Notes under the pieces: model-generated
What the model saw: only the letters and a program-made list of their open reading frames with translations
The model's database searches: none
What the model was told of the DNA's origin: nothing
Shown: one piece after another, positions 50,121 through 57,443 of the stretch
How positions within the stretch are numbered: the stretch's first letter is position 1
Layout: each line of letters opens with the position of its first letter
NCBI RefSeq assembly: GCF_900114705.1
Contig: NZ_FOTW01000007.1
Location: forward strand, 270,266-334,265
From: Rugamonas rubra
GTDB lineage: Bacteria; Pseudomonadota; Gammaproteobacteria; Burkholderiales; Burkholderiaceae_D
Direction: 5' to 3'
DNA length: 64,000 nucleotides
Position numbers and translations under genes: made by a program

Positions 50121-51847
50121 CGGCCGCCGCCAAGGCGCCTGGCGCGCCGCAGCCGACGTCCGAGGCCAAGGCCGGGTTCGCCGCCAAGGCCGGCACCAAG
50201 TCCGCGCCGGCCCGGCCCGGCCTGCGCCAGCGCATGGCCTGGCTGCACACCTGGGGCGGCCTGTGGTTCTGCTGGCTGGCCTACGCCATCTTCCTGACCG
50301 GCACGCTGAGCGTGTTCGTCGAACCGCTGACGCGCTGGATGAAGCCGGAGCTGCCGCTGCTGTCGGCCCAGCCGGTGGCGGTGCCCACCGAGCCCGGCGC
50401 CGCCATCGAGCACGGCCTGCGCTTCCTGCGCCAGCGCGCGCCGGACAGCCGCCTGTGGGAGATGTGGCCGCGCCCCGGCCAAGACAGCATGATGGTCTAC
50501 TGGATGGACCGGCACGACCGCTACGCCGAGGCGCGCCTGTCCGTGGCCACCGGCGCCGAGTTGCCCACCGCGCGGGGCGCCGGCCGCGACACCCTGGGCG
50601 GCAACCACTTCGTCGAGTTCCACCACGAGCTGCACGCCGGCCGCGCCGGTCTGTGGATCGTCGGCGCCGCCTCGGCGGCGATGCTGGTGGCGTTGATCTC
50701 CGGCGTCATCACGCACCGGCGCATCTTCCAGGACTTTTTCACCTTCCGCCCCGGCAAGGGACAGCGCTCCTGGCTCGACGCCCACAACGCGCTCGGCGTG
50801 CTGACCCTGCCCTTCCTGTTCATGATCGTCTACAGCGGTCTGGCGATCAGCTGGCCGACCTACATGCCGGCGGTGAAGCTGGCGCCGCTGCTGCGCGGCG
50901 ACGGCGCCGCCAAGTCCATCGTCGAAAGCGACTCGCCATCCGGCCGCGCGGCCAGCGGCAAGCCCGGCGTGCTGACCGCCCTGGCGCCGCTGGTGCGCGC
51001 CGCCGAGACGGCGATGAACACGCCGACCTTCGCGCTGGTGGTGCACCATCCCGGCGATGCCGCGATGACGGTCGAGGTCTACGGCGAGGTCAGCCCGGCC
51101 AAGCAACGTGGCAAGCTGTTCAGCACGCGCGGCATGATCGAGTACGACGGCGTCACCGGCGCGCAACGCTCGGTGCGCCCGGCCCACCAGGCGCCGGACG
51201 GCGTCGCCCGCACCGCCATGTTCGGCATGGACGAGCTGCACCGCCTGCACTTCGCCGACGCCACCTTGCGCTGGCTGTACTTCGTCTCCGGCCTGGCCGG
51301 CACGGCAATGATGGCCAGCGGCGCCATCCTGTTCATGCTGAAGCGGCGGCACAAGTCGCAGCGCGAGTTCGGCGCCGCCACGCCGCGCGTCTACCGCCTG
51401 ATCGAGACGCTCAACATCGCCTCGATCAGCGGGCTGGCCGTGGCCTGCATCGGCTTCCTGTGGGCCAACCGCTTGCTGCCGCTCGACCTGGTCGAGCGCC
51501 ACGAGTGGGAGGTGACGGCCTTCTTCGGCGTCTGGCTGCTGACGCTGCTGCACGCCGCCTGGCAGCCCGGCCTGCGCGGCTGGACTCAGCAACTGCTGGC
51601 GGCGGCGGCCCTGTGCCTGGCCCTGCCTCTGCTGAACTGGATCAGCACCGGCGACCAGCTGGTTTCCTACCTGCTGCGCGGCGACTGGCAGCGCGCCGGC
51701 GTCGAGCTGACCTCGCTGGCCTTCGGCGGGTTGTTCCTGCTGGCGCTGCGGCGCCTGCGCGCGCGCGCCGCGCTGGCGGCGGCCACGTCGGCCACGTCGG
51801 CCACGTCGGCCACGTCGGCCACGGCGGCCGGAAAGGCGGGTGCGTGA
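50117..51847 (+). CDS. PepSY-associated transmembrane protein (siderophore cluster)
   Basis: This 576-residue inner-membrane protein has four main helices. The first follows MAWLHTWGGLWFCWLAYAIFLTG, the PepSY_TM signature. His residues in FHHELHAG and DAHNALG sit where related PiuB/FoxB-type proteins are thought to carry haem or act in siderophore iron reduction. It lies between DUF3649-like and DUF3325-like genes with overlapping codons at both ends, indicating an operon. The C-terminus contains a short Ala-Thr-Ser repeat. Confidence 0.88.
   Translation: MTAAAKAPGAPQPTSEAKAGFAAKAGTKSAPARPGLRQRMAWLHTWGGLWFCWLAYAIFLTGTLSVFVEPLTRWMKPELPLLSAQPVAVPTEPGAAIEHGLRFLRQRAPDSRLWEMWPRPGQDSMMVYWMDRHDRYAEARLSVATGAELPTARGAGRDTLGGNHFVEFHHELHAGRAGLWIVGAASAAMLVALISGVITHRRIFQDFFTFRPGKGQRSWLDAHNALGVLTLPFLFMIVYSGLAISWPTYMPAVKLAPLLRGDGAAKSIVESDSPSGRAASGKPGVLTALAPLVRAAETAMNTPTFALVVHHPGDAAMTVEVYGEVSPAKQRGKLFSTRGMIEYDGVTGAQRSVRPAHQAPDGVARTAMFGMDELHRLHFADATLRWLYFVSGLAGTAMMASGAILFMLKRRHKSQREFGAATPRVYRLIETLNIASISGLAVACIGFLWANRLLPLDLVERHEWEVTAFFGVWLLTLLHAAWQPGLRGWTQQLLAAAALCLALPLLNWISTGDQLVSYLLRGDWQRAGVELTSLAFGGLFLLALRRLRARAALAAATSATSATSATSATAAGKAGA
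51778..51830 (+). repeat. 9-bp tandem repeat GGCCACGTC, four copies plus variants
   Basis: Four exact copies from 51781 to 51816 and a diverged fifth encode an Ala-Thr-Ser run near the C-terminus of the PepSY protein. Being a multiple of three, the repeat is frame-neutral. Confidence 0.85.
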
Positions 51848-52188
51848 TGGCGCTCTGGTTCACCCTCATCGCCGGTCTCGGCCTCTGCTACGCCGGCATG
51901 AGCGGCCTGGCGCTGGCGCTGGACCGCCACCACCGCCAGCTGCGCGGCGCCGATTGTCCGCCCCGGCGGTGCATGCTCCTGCGCGCGGCGGGCGCCGCCC
52001 TGCTGCTGCTGGCGCTGCTGCCCTGCATCCAGTATTGGGGCGTCGGCGCCGGCATCACCGCTTGGCTGGGCTGTTTGACGGCGGGCGCATTCCTGTTCAT
52101 CGGTTTGCTGCCCTATGCGCCGCGCGCGGCGGCCCTGCTGGCGCTGGTTGGCGGGCTGGCAGGCCTGATGGCTGCTGGCTTTGCCTGA
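51847..52188 (+). CDS. DUF3325-family small membrane protein
   Basis: This 113-residue protein with three or four transmembrane helices starts in a TGATG overlap with the PepSY gene. The N-terminal pattern MALWFTLIAGLGLCYAGMSGLALALDRHH resembles DUF3325 proteins that close siderophore-receptor/PepSY clusters. Its role is unknown but presumably lies in iron reduction or release at the inner membrane. It is immediately followed by repeat array 2. Confidence 0.75.
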   Translation: MALWFTLIAGLGLCYAGMSGLALALDRHHRQLRGADCPPRRCMLLRAAGAALLLLALLPCIQYWGVGAGITAWLGCLTAGAFLFIGLLPYAPRAAALLALVGGLAGLMAAGFA

Positions 52189-52196
52189 TTTCAGAC

Positions 52197-52387
52197 CTGT
52201 GGATAAGCCTGTGAGCAAGTCTGTGGGAAGGCGTTTCATAACCCCGGTATAAGCCCGTGTAAAAGCTGGGGAAATGCCGGGGATAAGCCCATGGATAAGT
52301 TGGTGGAAAAGCGCTGAACAAGCCTTGGACAAGCCTTGTATAAGCGCTGGACAGGCGGTGAATATGCTGGGGATAAGCCGGTATAAC
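52197..52387. repeat. Repeat array 2: tandem degenerate TGTGGATAAGC (DnaA-box-like) units
   Basis: About 17 consecutive units of 10-12 bp fill the whole gap between the DUF3325 and lrp genes. Examples are CTGTGGATAAGC (with an exact box at 52198-52206), CTGTGAGCAAGT, GGGGATAAGCC, CATGGATAAGT and TTGGACAAGCC. All are in one orientation, as in array 1. Unit length near one helical turn would put every unit on the same DNA face. No spacer sequences are present, so it is not a CRISPR. Confidence 0.75.
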
Positions 52388-52404
52388 TTTCCGCCGACAC
52401 CCCT

Positions 52405-52878
52405 TCACACCGCGATGCGCGTCTCGAACTTGCTGCGGAAGGTGGAGAAATAGGCTTTGACGTTGCGCACATTGGTCTGCGTGGCGAACAGCCGGTGCGC
52501 CAGCGCGTGGTAGGCCGGCATGTCGACCACCTGGACGATCAGCACGAAGTCCGGCCCCGGCGCCACGCGGTAGCATTGCAGCACGGCGGCCTCGGCCGCC
52601 ACGTGCTGCTCGAACTCGCTCATGCGCTCGGCCGCCTGCACGTCCAGCGTGATCTCGACGATGGCGCTGAGCCGCGCCCCCACCTTCTCCGGCGCGACGA
52701 TGGCCACCTGGCGCTCGATCACCCCGCTGGCGGTCAGTTGCTTGACGCGGCGCAGGCAGGTCGGCGCCGAAACGTGGACGGCCAGCGCCAGCTCGCCGTT
52801 GGTTTGCGAGGCGTCAAGTTGCAGCGCGTTCAGGATGCGACGATCAATATCGTCCAGTGGCGGGGTGTTAGTGCTCAT
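52405..52878 (-). CDS. Lrp/AsnC-family transcriptional regulator
   Basis: This 157-residue regulator has an N-terminal HTH (DIDRRILNALQLDASQTNGELALAVHVSAPTCLRRVKQL) and a C-terminal RAM domain (ERMSEFEQHVAAEAAVLQCYRVAPGPDFVLIVQV). It is divergent from glmS across 162 bp of AT-rich DNA. A palindrome next to its start suggests autoregulation. The amino acid sensed is unknown. Confidence 0.88.
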   Translation of the reverse strand: MSTNTPPLDDIDRRILNALQLDASQTNGELALAVHVSAPTCLRRVKQLTASGVIERQVAIVAPEKVGARLSAIVEITLDVQAAERMSEFEQHVAAEAAVLQCYRVAPGPDFVLIVQVVDMPAYHALAHRLFATQTNVRNVKAYFSTFRSKFETRIAV

Positions 52879-52911
52879 GGTGTGATTAATCCATAAAAAT
52901 AATTCAGTAAA

Positions 52912-52928
52912 ATGAAATAATATTTCAT
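52912..52928. promoter_or_regulatory. Perfect palindrome ATGAAAT-AAT-ATTTCAT, likely Lrp-type operator
   Basis: A 17-bp palindrome with an A/T centre lies 34 bp upstream of the lrp gene. Related half sites (GTGAAATATTCTTTCA, 52941-52956, and GAAAGCATATTTCAC, 52973-52987) follow towards glmS. The A/T-rich, dyad-symmetric, repeated layout suits an Lrp octamer. Whether it also controls glmS is inference. Confidence 0.55.
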
Positions 52929-53040
52929 CTGTGTTGAATGGTGAAATATTCTTTCAAATATACATGAATTATGAAAGCATATTTCACGGCCTCTGCACTA
53001 CGATGCCTGCATTACTTAACAAATCAACCAAGAGGCTCCT

Positions 53041-54870
53041 ATGTGCGGCATCGTCGGCGCGGTAGCGCAACGCAACATCACCCCCATCCTGCTGGAAGGC
53101 CTGAAGCGTCTCGAATACCGCGGCTATGACTCCTGCGGCGTCGCCCTGCACGTCGACGGCAAGCTGCAGCGCTCGCGCAGCACCTCGCGCGTGGCCGACC
53201 TTGAGCAGCAGATGCGCGAGACCGGCCTGGAAGGTTTCACCGGCATCGCCCACACCCGCTGGGCCACGCACGGCGCGCCGGCCACCCACAACGCCCACCC
53301 GCACTTCTCGCCGAGCACCGAGCAGGCCCGCATCGGCCTGGTGCACAACGGCATCATCGAAAACCACGACGAGCTGCGCGCCGAACTGAGCGCCCTCGGC
53401 TATGTGTTCCAGAGCCAGACCGACACCGAGGTGATCGCCCACCTGGTCGACCACATGTACAACGGCGACCTGTTCGACACCGTGCAGCAGGCCGTCAAGC
53501 GCCTGCACGGCGCCTACGCCATCGCCGTGTTCAGCCGCGAGGAGCCGCACCGCGTGGTCGCCGCGCGCCAGGGCTCGCCGCTGATCGTCGGCCTGGGCAA
53601 GGGCGAGAACTTCGTCGCCTCCGACGCCATGGCGCTGGCCGGCACCACCGACCAGATTATCTACCTGGAGGAAGGCGACGTGGTCGACCTGCAGCTGAAC
53701 CGCGTCTGGATCGTCGACGTCGACGGCAAGCCGGTCGAGCGCGAGGTCAAGACCGTGCACGCCCACACCGGCGCCGCCGAGCTGGGCCCTTACCGCCACT
53801 ACATGCAGAAGGAGATCTTCGAGCAGCCGCGCGTGATCGGCGACACGCTCGAAGGCGTCACCGGCATCATGCCCGAGCTGTTCGGCGACGGCGCCTACGC
53901 CGTGTTCAAGCAGATCGACCGCGTGCTGATCCTGGCCTGTGGCACCAGCTACTACTCCGGCCTGACGGCCAAGTACTGGATCGAGTCGGTGGCCAAGATC
54001 CCCGTCAACGTCGAGATCGCCAGCGAATACCGCTACCGCGACAGCGTGCCGCATCCGAACACCCTGGTGGTGACCATCTCGCAAAGCGGCGAGACGGCCG
54101 ACACGCTGGCCGCGCTGAAGCACGCGCGCAGCCTGGGCATGGAGCACACGCTGACGATCTGCAACGTGTCGACCAGCGCCATGGTGCGCGAGTGCAAGTT
54201 GTCCTACATCACCCGCGCCGGCGTCGAGGTCGGCGTCGCCTCGACCAAGGCCTTCACCACCCAGCTGGCCGCGCTGTTCCTGCTGACGCTGACGCTGGCC
54301 CAGGTCAACGGCCGCCTGACGGAAGAGGAAGAGGCGGCCCACCTGAAGGCGATGCGCCACCTGCCCGTGGCGATCGCCGCCGTGCTGGCGCTGGAGCCGC
54401 AGATCATCGCCTGGGCCGACGACTTCGCCCGCAAGGAAAACGCGCTGTTCCTCGGCCGTGGCATGCACTACCCGATCGCGCTGGAAGGCGCGCTCAAGCT
54501 CAAGGAGATCTCCTACATCCACGCCGAGGCCTACCCCGCCGGCGAGCTCAAGCACGGCCCGCTGGCCCTGGTCACCGAGGAGATGCCGGTCGTCACCATC
54601 GCGCCGAACGACAGCCTGATCGAGAAGCTGAAGTCGAACATGCAGGAGGTGCGCGCGCGCGGCGGCCAGCTGTACGTGTTCGCCGACGTCGACTCGCGCA
54701 TCACCTCGGGCGAGGGCGTGCACGTGATCCGTCTGCCGGAGCACTACGGCCTGCTGTCGCCGATTTTGCACGTGGTGTCGCTGCAGCTGCTGGCCTACCA
54801 CTCGGCGCTGGCGCGCGGCACGGATGTGGACAAGCCGCGTAATTTGGCCAAGTCGGTGACGGTGGAGTAA
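53041..54870 (+). CDS. glmS: Glutamine-fructose-6-phosphate aminotransferase (isomerising)
   Basis: This 609-residue enzyme makes glucosamine-6-phosphate, the first step towards UDP-GlcNAc. [10 protein letters not shown] supplies the N-terminal nucleophile Cys2 of the class II glutaminase, with RWATHGAP following. Two SIS sugar-binding domains (about 285-605) have [10 protein letters not shown], and the C-terminus is LAKSVTVE as in the family. A strong hairpin terminator follows. No glmS ribozyme is apparent upstream; AT-rich Lrp-like sites are there instead. Confidence 0.96.
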   Translation: MCGIVGAVAQRNITPILLEGLKRLEYRGYDSCGVALHVDGKLQRSRSTSRVADLEQQMRETGLEGFTGIAHTRWATHGAPATHNAHPHFSPSTEQARIGLVHNGIIENHDELRAELSALGYVFQSQTDTEVIAHLVDHMYNGDLFDTVQQAVKRLHGAYAIAVFSREEPHRVVAARQGSPLIVGLGKGENFVASDAMALAGTTDQIIYLEEGDVVDLQLNRVWIVDVDGKPVEREVKTVHAHTGAAELGPYRHYMQKEIFEQPRVIGDTLEGVTGIMPELFGDGAYAVFKQIDRVLILACGTSYYSGLTAKYWIESVAKIPVNVEIASEYRYRDSVPHPNTLVVTISQSGETADTLAALKHARSLGMEHTLTICNVSTSAMVRECKLSYITRAGVEVGVASTKAFTTQLAALFLLTLTLAQVNGRLTEEEEAAHLKAMRHLPVAIAAVLALEPQIIAWADDFARKENALFLGRGMHYPIALEGALKLKEISYIHAEAYPAGELKHGPLALVTEEMPVVTIAPNDSLIEKLKSNMQEVRARGGQLYVFADVDSRITSGEGVHVIRLPEHYGLLSPILHVVSLQLLAYHSALARGTDVDKPRNLAKSVTVE

Positions 54871-54906
54871 GCGCGGCCGCCGGCCATCGCTGACTTGTGG
54901 AAAAAT

Positions 54907-54966
54907 AATAAAGTCTGACACTAAAGAATAAAGTGTGACACCACGGAATAAAGTGTGACACCAGAT
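54907..54966. repeat. Three tandem 20-bp repeats, AATAAAGTGTGACACCACGG-type
   Basis: The copies start at 54907, 54927 and 54947; the core AATAAAGT(G/C)TGACAC is conserved in all three. They lie between the glmS stop and its terminator, an unusual place for repeats, and may be a processing, regulatory or recombination element. Confidence 0.75.
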
Positions 54967-54983
54967 GTCGGGCGACATCGCAG

Positions 54984-55013
54984 AAAGGGCCGGTTTACCA
55001 CCGGCCCTTTTTC
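54984..55013 (+). terminator. glmS rho-independent terminator
   Basis: The perfect 10-bp stem AAAGGGCCGG / CCGGCCCTTT with a 7-base loop is followed by TTC. It marks the boundary between the core chromosome and the accessory region to the right. Confidence 0.88.
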
Positions 55014-55159
55014 GTTAGCTACCATTCATTCCGCCCACGCATGTATTCTCGTCAATTAAGTCGTAAGAGCAGTGAAGAAAGCGATGACACAACATTGTTG
55101 GTCTCTGGTAGTTAAACATCCTACTCGCAGACTCTTCCGACAAAGACGTCAACCCTCCA

Positions 55160-55288
55160 ATGAATCGCCACGAGTTTGCTAGACACCTGGAAGCCGTTCA
55201 AAGTGCCTTCGTTGATCCGCTTGGATTCCAAGGAAATTTTTACGGTAAAGTGGAGCTTGAACATGGAGGGCATCATGAGCAAAGTTGA
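55160..55288 (+). CDS. Possible 42-residue small ORF overlapping the antitoxin start
   Basis: The frame MNRHEFARHLEAVQSAFV...HEQS (42 residues) ends 14 bp inside the following antitoxin-like gene, so translation could be coupled. It has no clear ribosome-binding site. The amphipathic composition looks protein-like, but I do not recognise it. It may be the tail of a decayed gene. Confidence 0.3.
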   Translation: MNRHEFARHLEAVQSAFVDPLGFQGNFYGKVELEHGGHHEQS

Positions 55289-55715
55289 AATGGGTACTGC
55301 CCACAACCTGACTTCTGAAACAAATAAGGCATTTGTGACTCAGTTCGCAGGAAATGAGAACACTTCTATTCTGCGTTTGGCAGATGTCGGAGATCTGGTC
55401 AATACTCAGCGGCTGGCAGAGCGTCTGGGCGTGACCCCTCAAGCCATCTACAAGGCCGTGCGGGACCAGCGCATGTTTTCATTGGACGCCGGCGGCCGTA
55501 CCAAGTTGTACCCTGCCTTCTTTGGCGACCAGGGCCTGGAACGCACACAGCTGGAAGCCATATGTAAGGAACTTGATCGGCTGCCTGGGGCGAGCAAATG
55601 GCAATTCTTTACAACACCACGTCTTTCGCTGAGCAAAAAGAGTCCGCTCGATGCTTTGCGAAAAGGGAGGTTTGAGGATGTCATGGCCGCCGCCAAAGCA
55701 TTCAAGGAGGCCTAA
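55275..55715 (+). CDS. MbcA/ParS/Xre-like antitoxin, apparently without its toxin
   Basis: This 146-residue protein has an HTH (LVNTQRLAERLGVTPQAIYKAVRDQR) and a C-terminal stretch SPLDALRKGRFEDVMAAAKAFKE typical of the toxin-binding domain of antitoxins paired with RES-domain NAD-degrading toxins. The ATG at 55275 follows GGAGG by 7 bases; an ATG at 55263 is possible. Downstream, TTG-initiated LAAKRLALVVV runs only 14 codons to a stop where a RES toxin would be expected, suggesting loss of the toxin. Family assignment is by pattern. Confidence 0.6.
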   Translation: MSKVEMGTAHNLTSETNKAFVTQFAGNENTSILRLADVGDLVNTQRLAERLGVTPQAIYKAVRDQRMFSLDAGGRTKLYPAFFGDQGLERTQLEAICKELDRLPGASKWQFFTTPRLSLSKKSPLDALRKGRFEDVMAAAKAFKEA

Positions 55716-55941
55716 TTGGCAGCGAAGCGCCTGGCCTTAGTTGTAGTAACCCAGACTTGATCTGACCTGGGCAGTCAGATGGGTTCGAGTTTGCTTGCGC
55801 TGGCTCAAATCGCAGAATCGTGAATGCTGTAATCCACAGCCTTTGCAGATCAAAGTTTGGCAAAGGCACCTGAGCCGGCTCGGATCATAATCGTTGTGTG
55901 TTACGGGAGAAGTTTCGCGCGCGAAAGCCGTATTCGAAAAA

Positions 55942-55960
55942 AAGCGGCCGCTGGCCGCTT
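55942..55960 (-). terminator. Rho-independent terminator of the small minus-strand operon
   Basis: The stem AAGCGGCC / GGCCGCTT with a 3-base loop is followed on minus by TTTTTTTCG. It begins 3 bp beyond the stop of the 81-residue gene, which strongly supports that gene. The 55716-55941 stretch before it holds no supported gene. Confidence 0.85.
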
Positions 55961-55962
55961 CC

Positions 55963-56208
55963 TCATACTGACTTGCGCTTCCGGGCGCTGGAAAATTCGG
56001 GAATGTCGATGGAGGACGGTCCGAACACACCCGAGTGGGCGTTCCGGCTGAACGCTTTGCCACCCAACGTGACGCGGATCCGGCCTTGGGAAGGCTTAAC
56101 CTCACCGACGATCAGCGCATTCATGGAAGCGACCTTGGCGCGGCGAGCGGCGGCTGCCAATTTATAGGCGCTGTTCGGGCTGGGGGAGGTCTTCTTCAAA
56201 GCGGTCAT
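55963..56208 (-). CDS. Small basic protein of unknown function (81 residues)
   Basis: The protein is rich in Lys, Arg, Ala and Ser. It begins MTALKKTSPSPNSAYKLAAA, has a central VGEVKPSQGRIRVTLGG and ends RKRKSV. It has no signal peptide or membrane helix. A GGAG site lies 8 bases before the ATG, a terminator follows the stop, and the ATG overlaps the stop of the preceding frame (ATGA). I do not recognise the family. The basic character would suit DNA or RNA binding, but that is speculation. Confidence 0.6.
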   Translation of the reverse strand: MTALKKTSPSPNSAYKLAAAARRAKVASMNALIVGEVKPSQGRIRVTLGGKAFSRNAHSGVFGPSSIDIPEFSSARKRKSV

Positions 56209-56387
56209 GGTTCAATCTCCTGCAGAGAGAGCGATTGATACAGGTAGTTTACCAGAAGCGCCCAACTGCGACTATCGGCGCTCAAGTCGAAGCGCATAGG
56301 TTCCGTACCCGCCCTATCAAGCAGTTGAAGATGCAATAAAGCGTGTACTTTGCCGAGAGGCATCCTGATATATCTTCGATAAGACAT
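56205..56387 (-). CDS. Small protein of unknown function upstream in the same operon (60 residues)
   Basis: From the ATG at 56387 the protein is MSYRRYIRMPLGKVHALLH... and ends SLSLQEIEP. A GTG at 56411 is an alternative start. It overlaps the 81-residue gene by 4 bp, which argues for a two-gene operon. Its 5' end abuts the truncated plus-strand gene at 56369, so promoter sequence may lie within that remnant. Family unknown. Confidence 0.5.
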   Translation of the reverse strand: MSYRRYIRMPLGKVHALLHLQLLDRAGTEPMRFDLSADSRSWALLVNYLYQSLSLQEIEP

Positions 56388-57199
56388 TTCCAATGCCAGA
56401 CTTTTGCGCACGCAACGCGTCCGGGGAGATCTGTATTGAAGCCACCACTGTCAACCCCACTCGCAACGCGAAAGGGGAGTTAGTGCCGCCACCTGCACTT
56501 GATACGGACGAGCAGATGCGAGCGTTCCAGAAACACTATATGCCTATCCGATACGCCGGGCCTCTGACGGCGAAGCTGGCCAAGAAATACTGGGAGAAGG
56601 AAAATGTTCAAGGACGCCCGCTAATATTTGCAATCCAAGACTTTCACGCGCCAATGTCGATGATGATGAGCCGAACAGCCCTTCCAATTTACCTGTACGG
56701 CACAAATTGGGACTGGTCGTGGGACAAAGAAGGAAAGTTAGTGATTACACCAACGAAGATGGAAACCCATGTGTGGGGTACAAAGGAAATTCAATCTGGC
56801 TTTTTTTCGTTGCCTGAATCGGAGAACATTAGTGCCGTCATATCCAACGCCAGCGCAACAATCTCGAAGTTTAATCGAATAGGCTTGATCGCTGGATTCG
56901 GTTCAAAGCGAGTTCGCCTTGTTCGGAAAGGGACAGCAGCAAATCCGGACGAAAACTCAGAGAAGCCTCTGGAGTTCGTCCACGAGGTGAACTCGCCGGA
57001 CTACAAGGAATCCTGGATTGAAGGCATGGACGTATTTCACAATCCCAACGCGAAGTATCCACTGGATCCACGCCTCTTTCCCGGCGCAGCGCACCACCTC
57101 TTGCGTAAAGACGGACAGCTTGAATCGCGCATTCCCCAGTGGCAACCATTCGCCTCAATTACACAGATATTCCCAATGGAATCAGCCGATCCAAAATGA
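56369..57199 (+). pseudogene. 5'-truncated gene, possible PD-(D/E)XK-like nuclease fragment
   Basis: The frame (about 276 residues, first Met at 56393) opens directly in conserved-looking sequence, PDFCARN..GEICIEATTVNPT, resembling a PD-(D/E)-X core rather than an N-terminus. An in-frame stop sits just upstream at 56366. No ribosome-binding site precedes the Met. This suggests the 5' part was lost where the minus-strand mini-operon now lies. Base composition is lower in GC than its neighbours, pointing to transfer. The remainder (NWDWSWDKEGKL, EFVHEVNSPDY) is not recognised. It could still be expressed as a short form. Confidence 0.45.
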
Positions 57200-57389
57200 G
57201 ACGGCTAGTCTTGAGTCCTCAACTCATTCTTGGGAAACTCTGCCTGGCAAACGAAGTTGACAGGCGCTAAGGGATCGCTCAGGCACCACTGCCACTCCCA
57301 GCCGCAGCGCGGCCGTAGTTTCGAAGGAGATGCCGCATGATAACGCGGTCCTGAAACAATTTGTGAAAACTGCGGTACAAAATTGGCGG

Positions 57390-57432
57390 TTTCCGTTACG
57401 ATGATTGAGTTTAACGACTCATCTAACGGAAA
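57390..57432 (+). promoter_or_regulatory. Interrupted inverted repeat upstream of ietA
   Basis: Perfect 9-bp arms TTTCCGTTA / TAACGGAAA are 25 bp apart, with additional inner pairing (GAT / ATC and GAGT / ACTC). The element ends 12 bp before the ietA ATG and includes the GGAA that would serve as ribosome-binding site. It could be an operator or an RNA hairpin controlling ietA translation. Confidence 0.5.
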
Positions 57433-57443
57433 TTGTGTCTCAA

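Noticed and set aside
52879..53040. glmS leader considered for a glmS ribozyme
   Set aside because: The region is only 162 bp, very AT-rich and composed of Lrp-like palindromes; the ribozyme is a feature of Gram-positive bacteria.
55898..56167. 89-codon plus-strand frame opposite the 81-residue gene
   Set aside because: The minus-strand gene has a ribosome-binding site, a coupled partner and a terminator; the plus frame has none of these.
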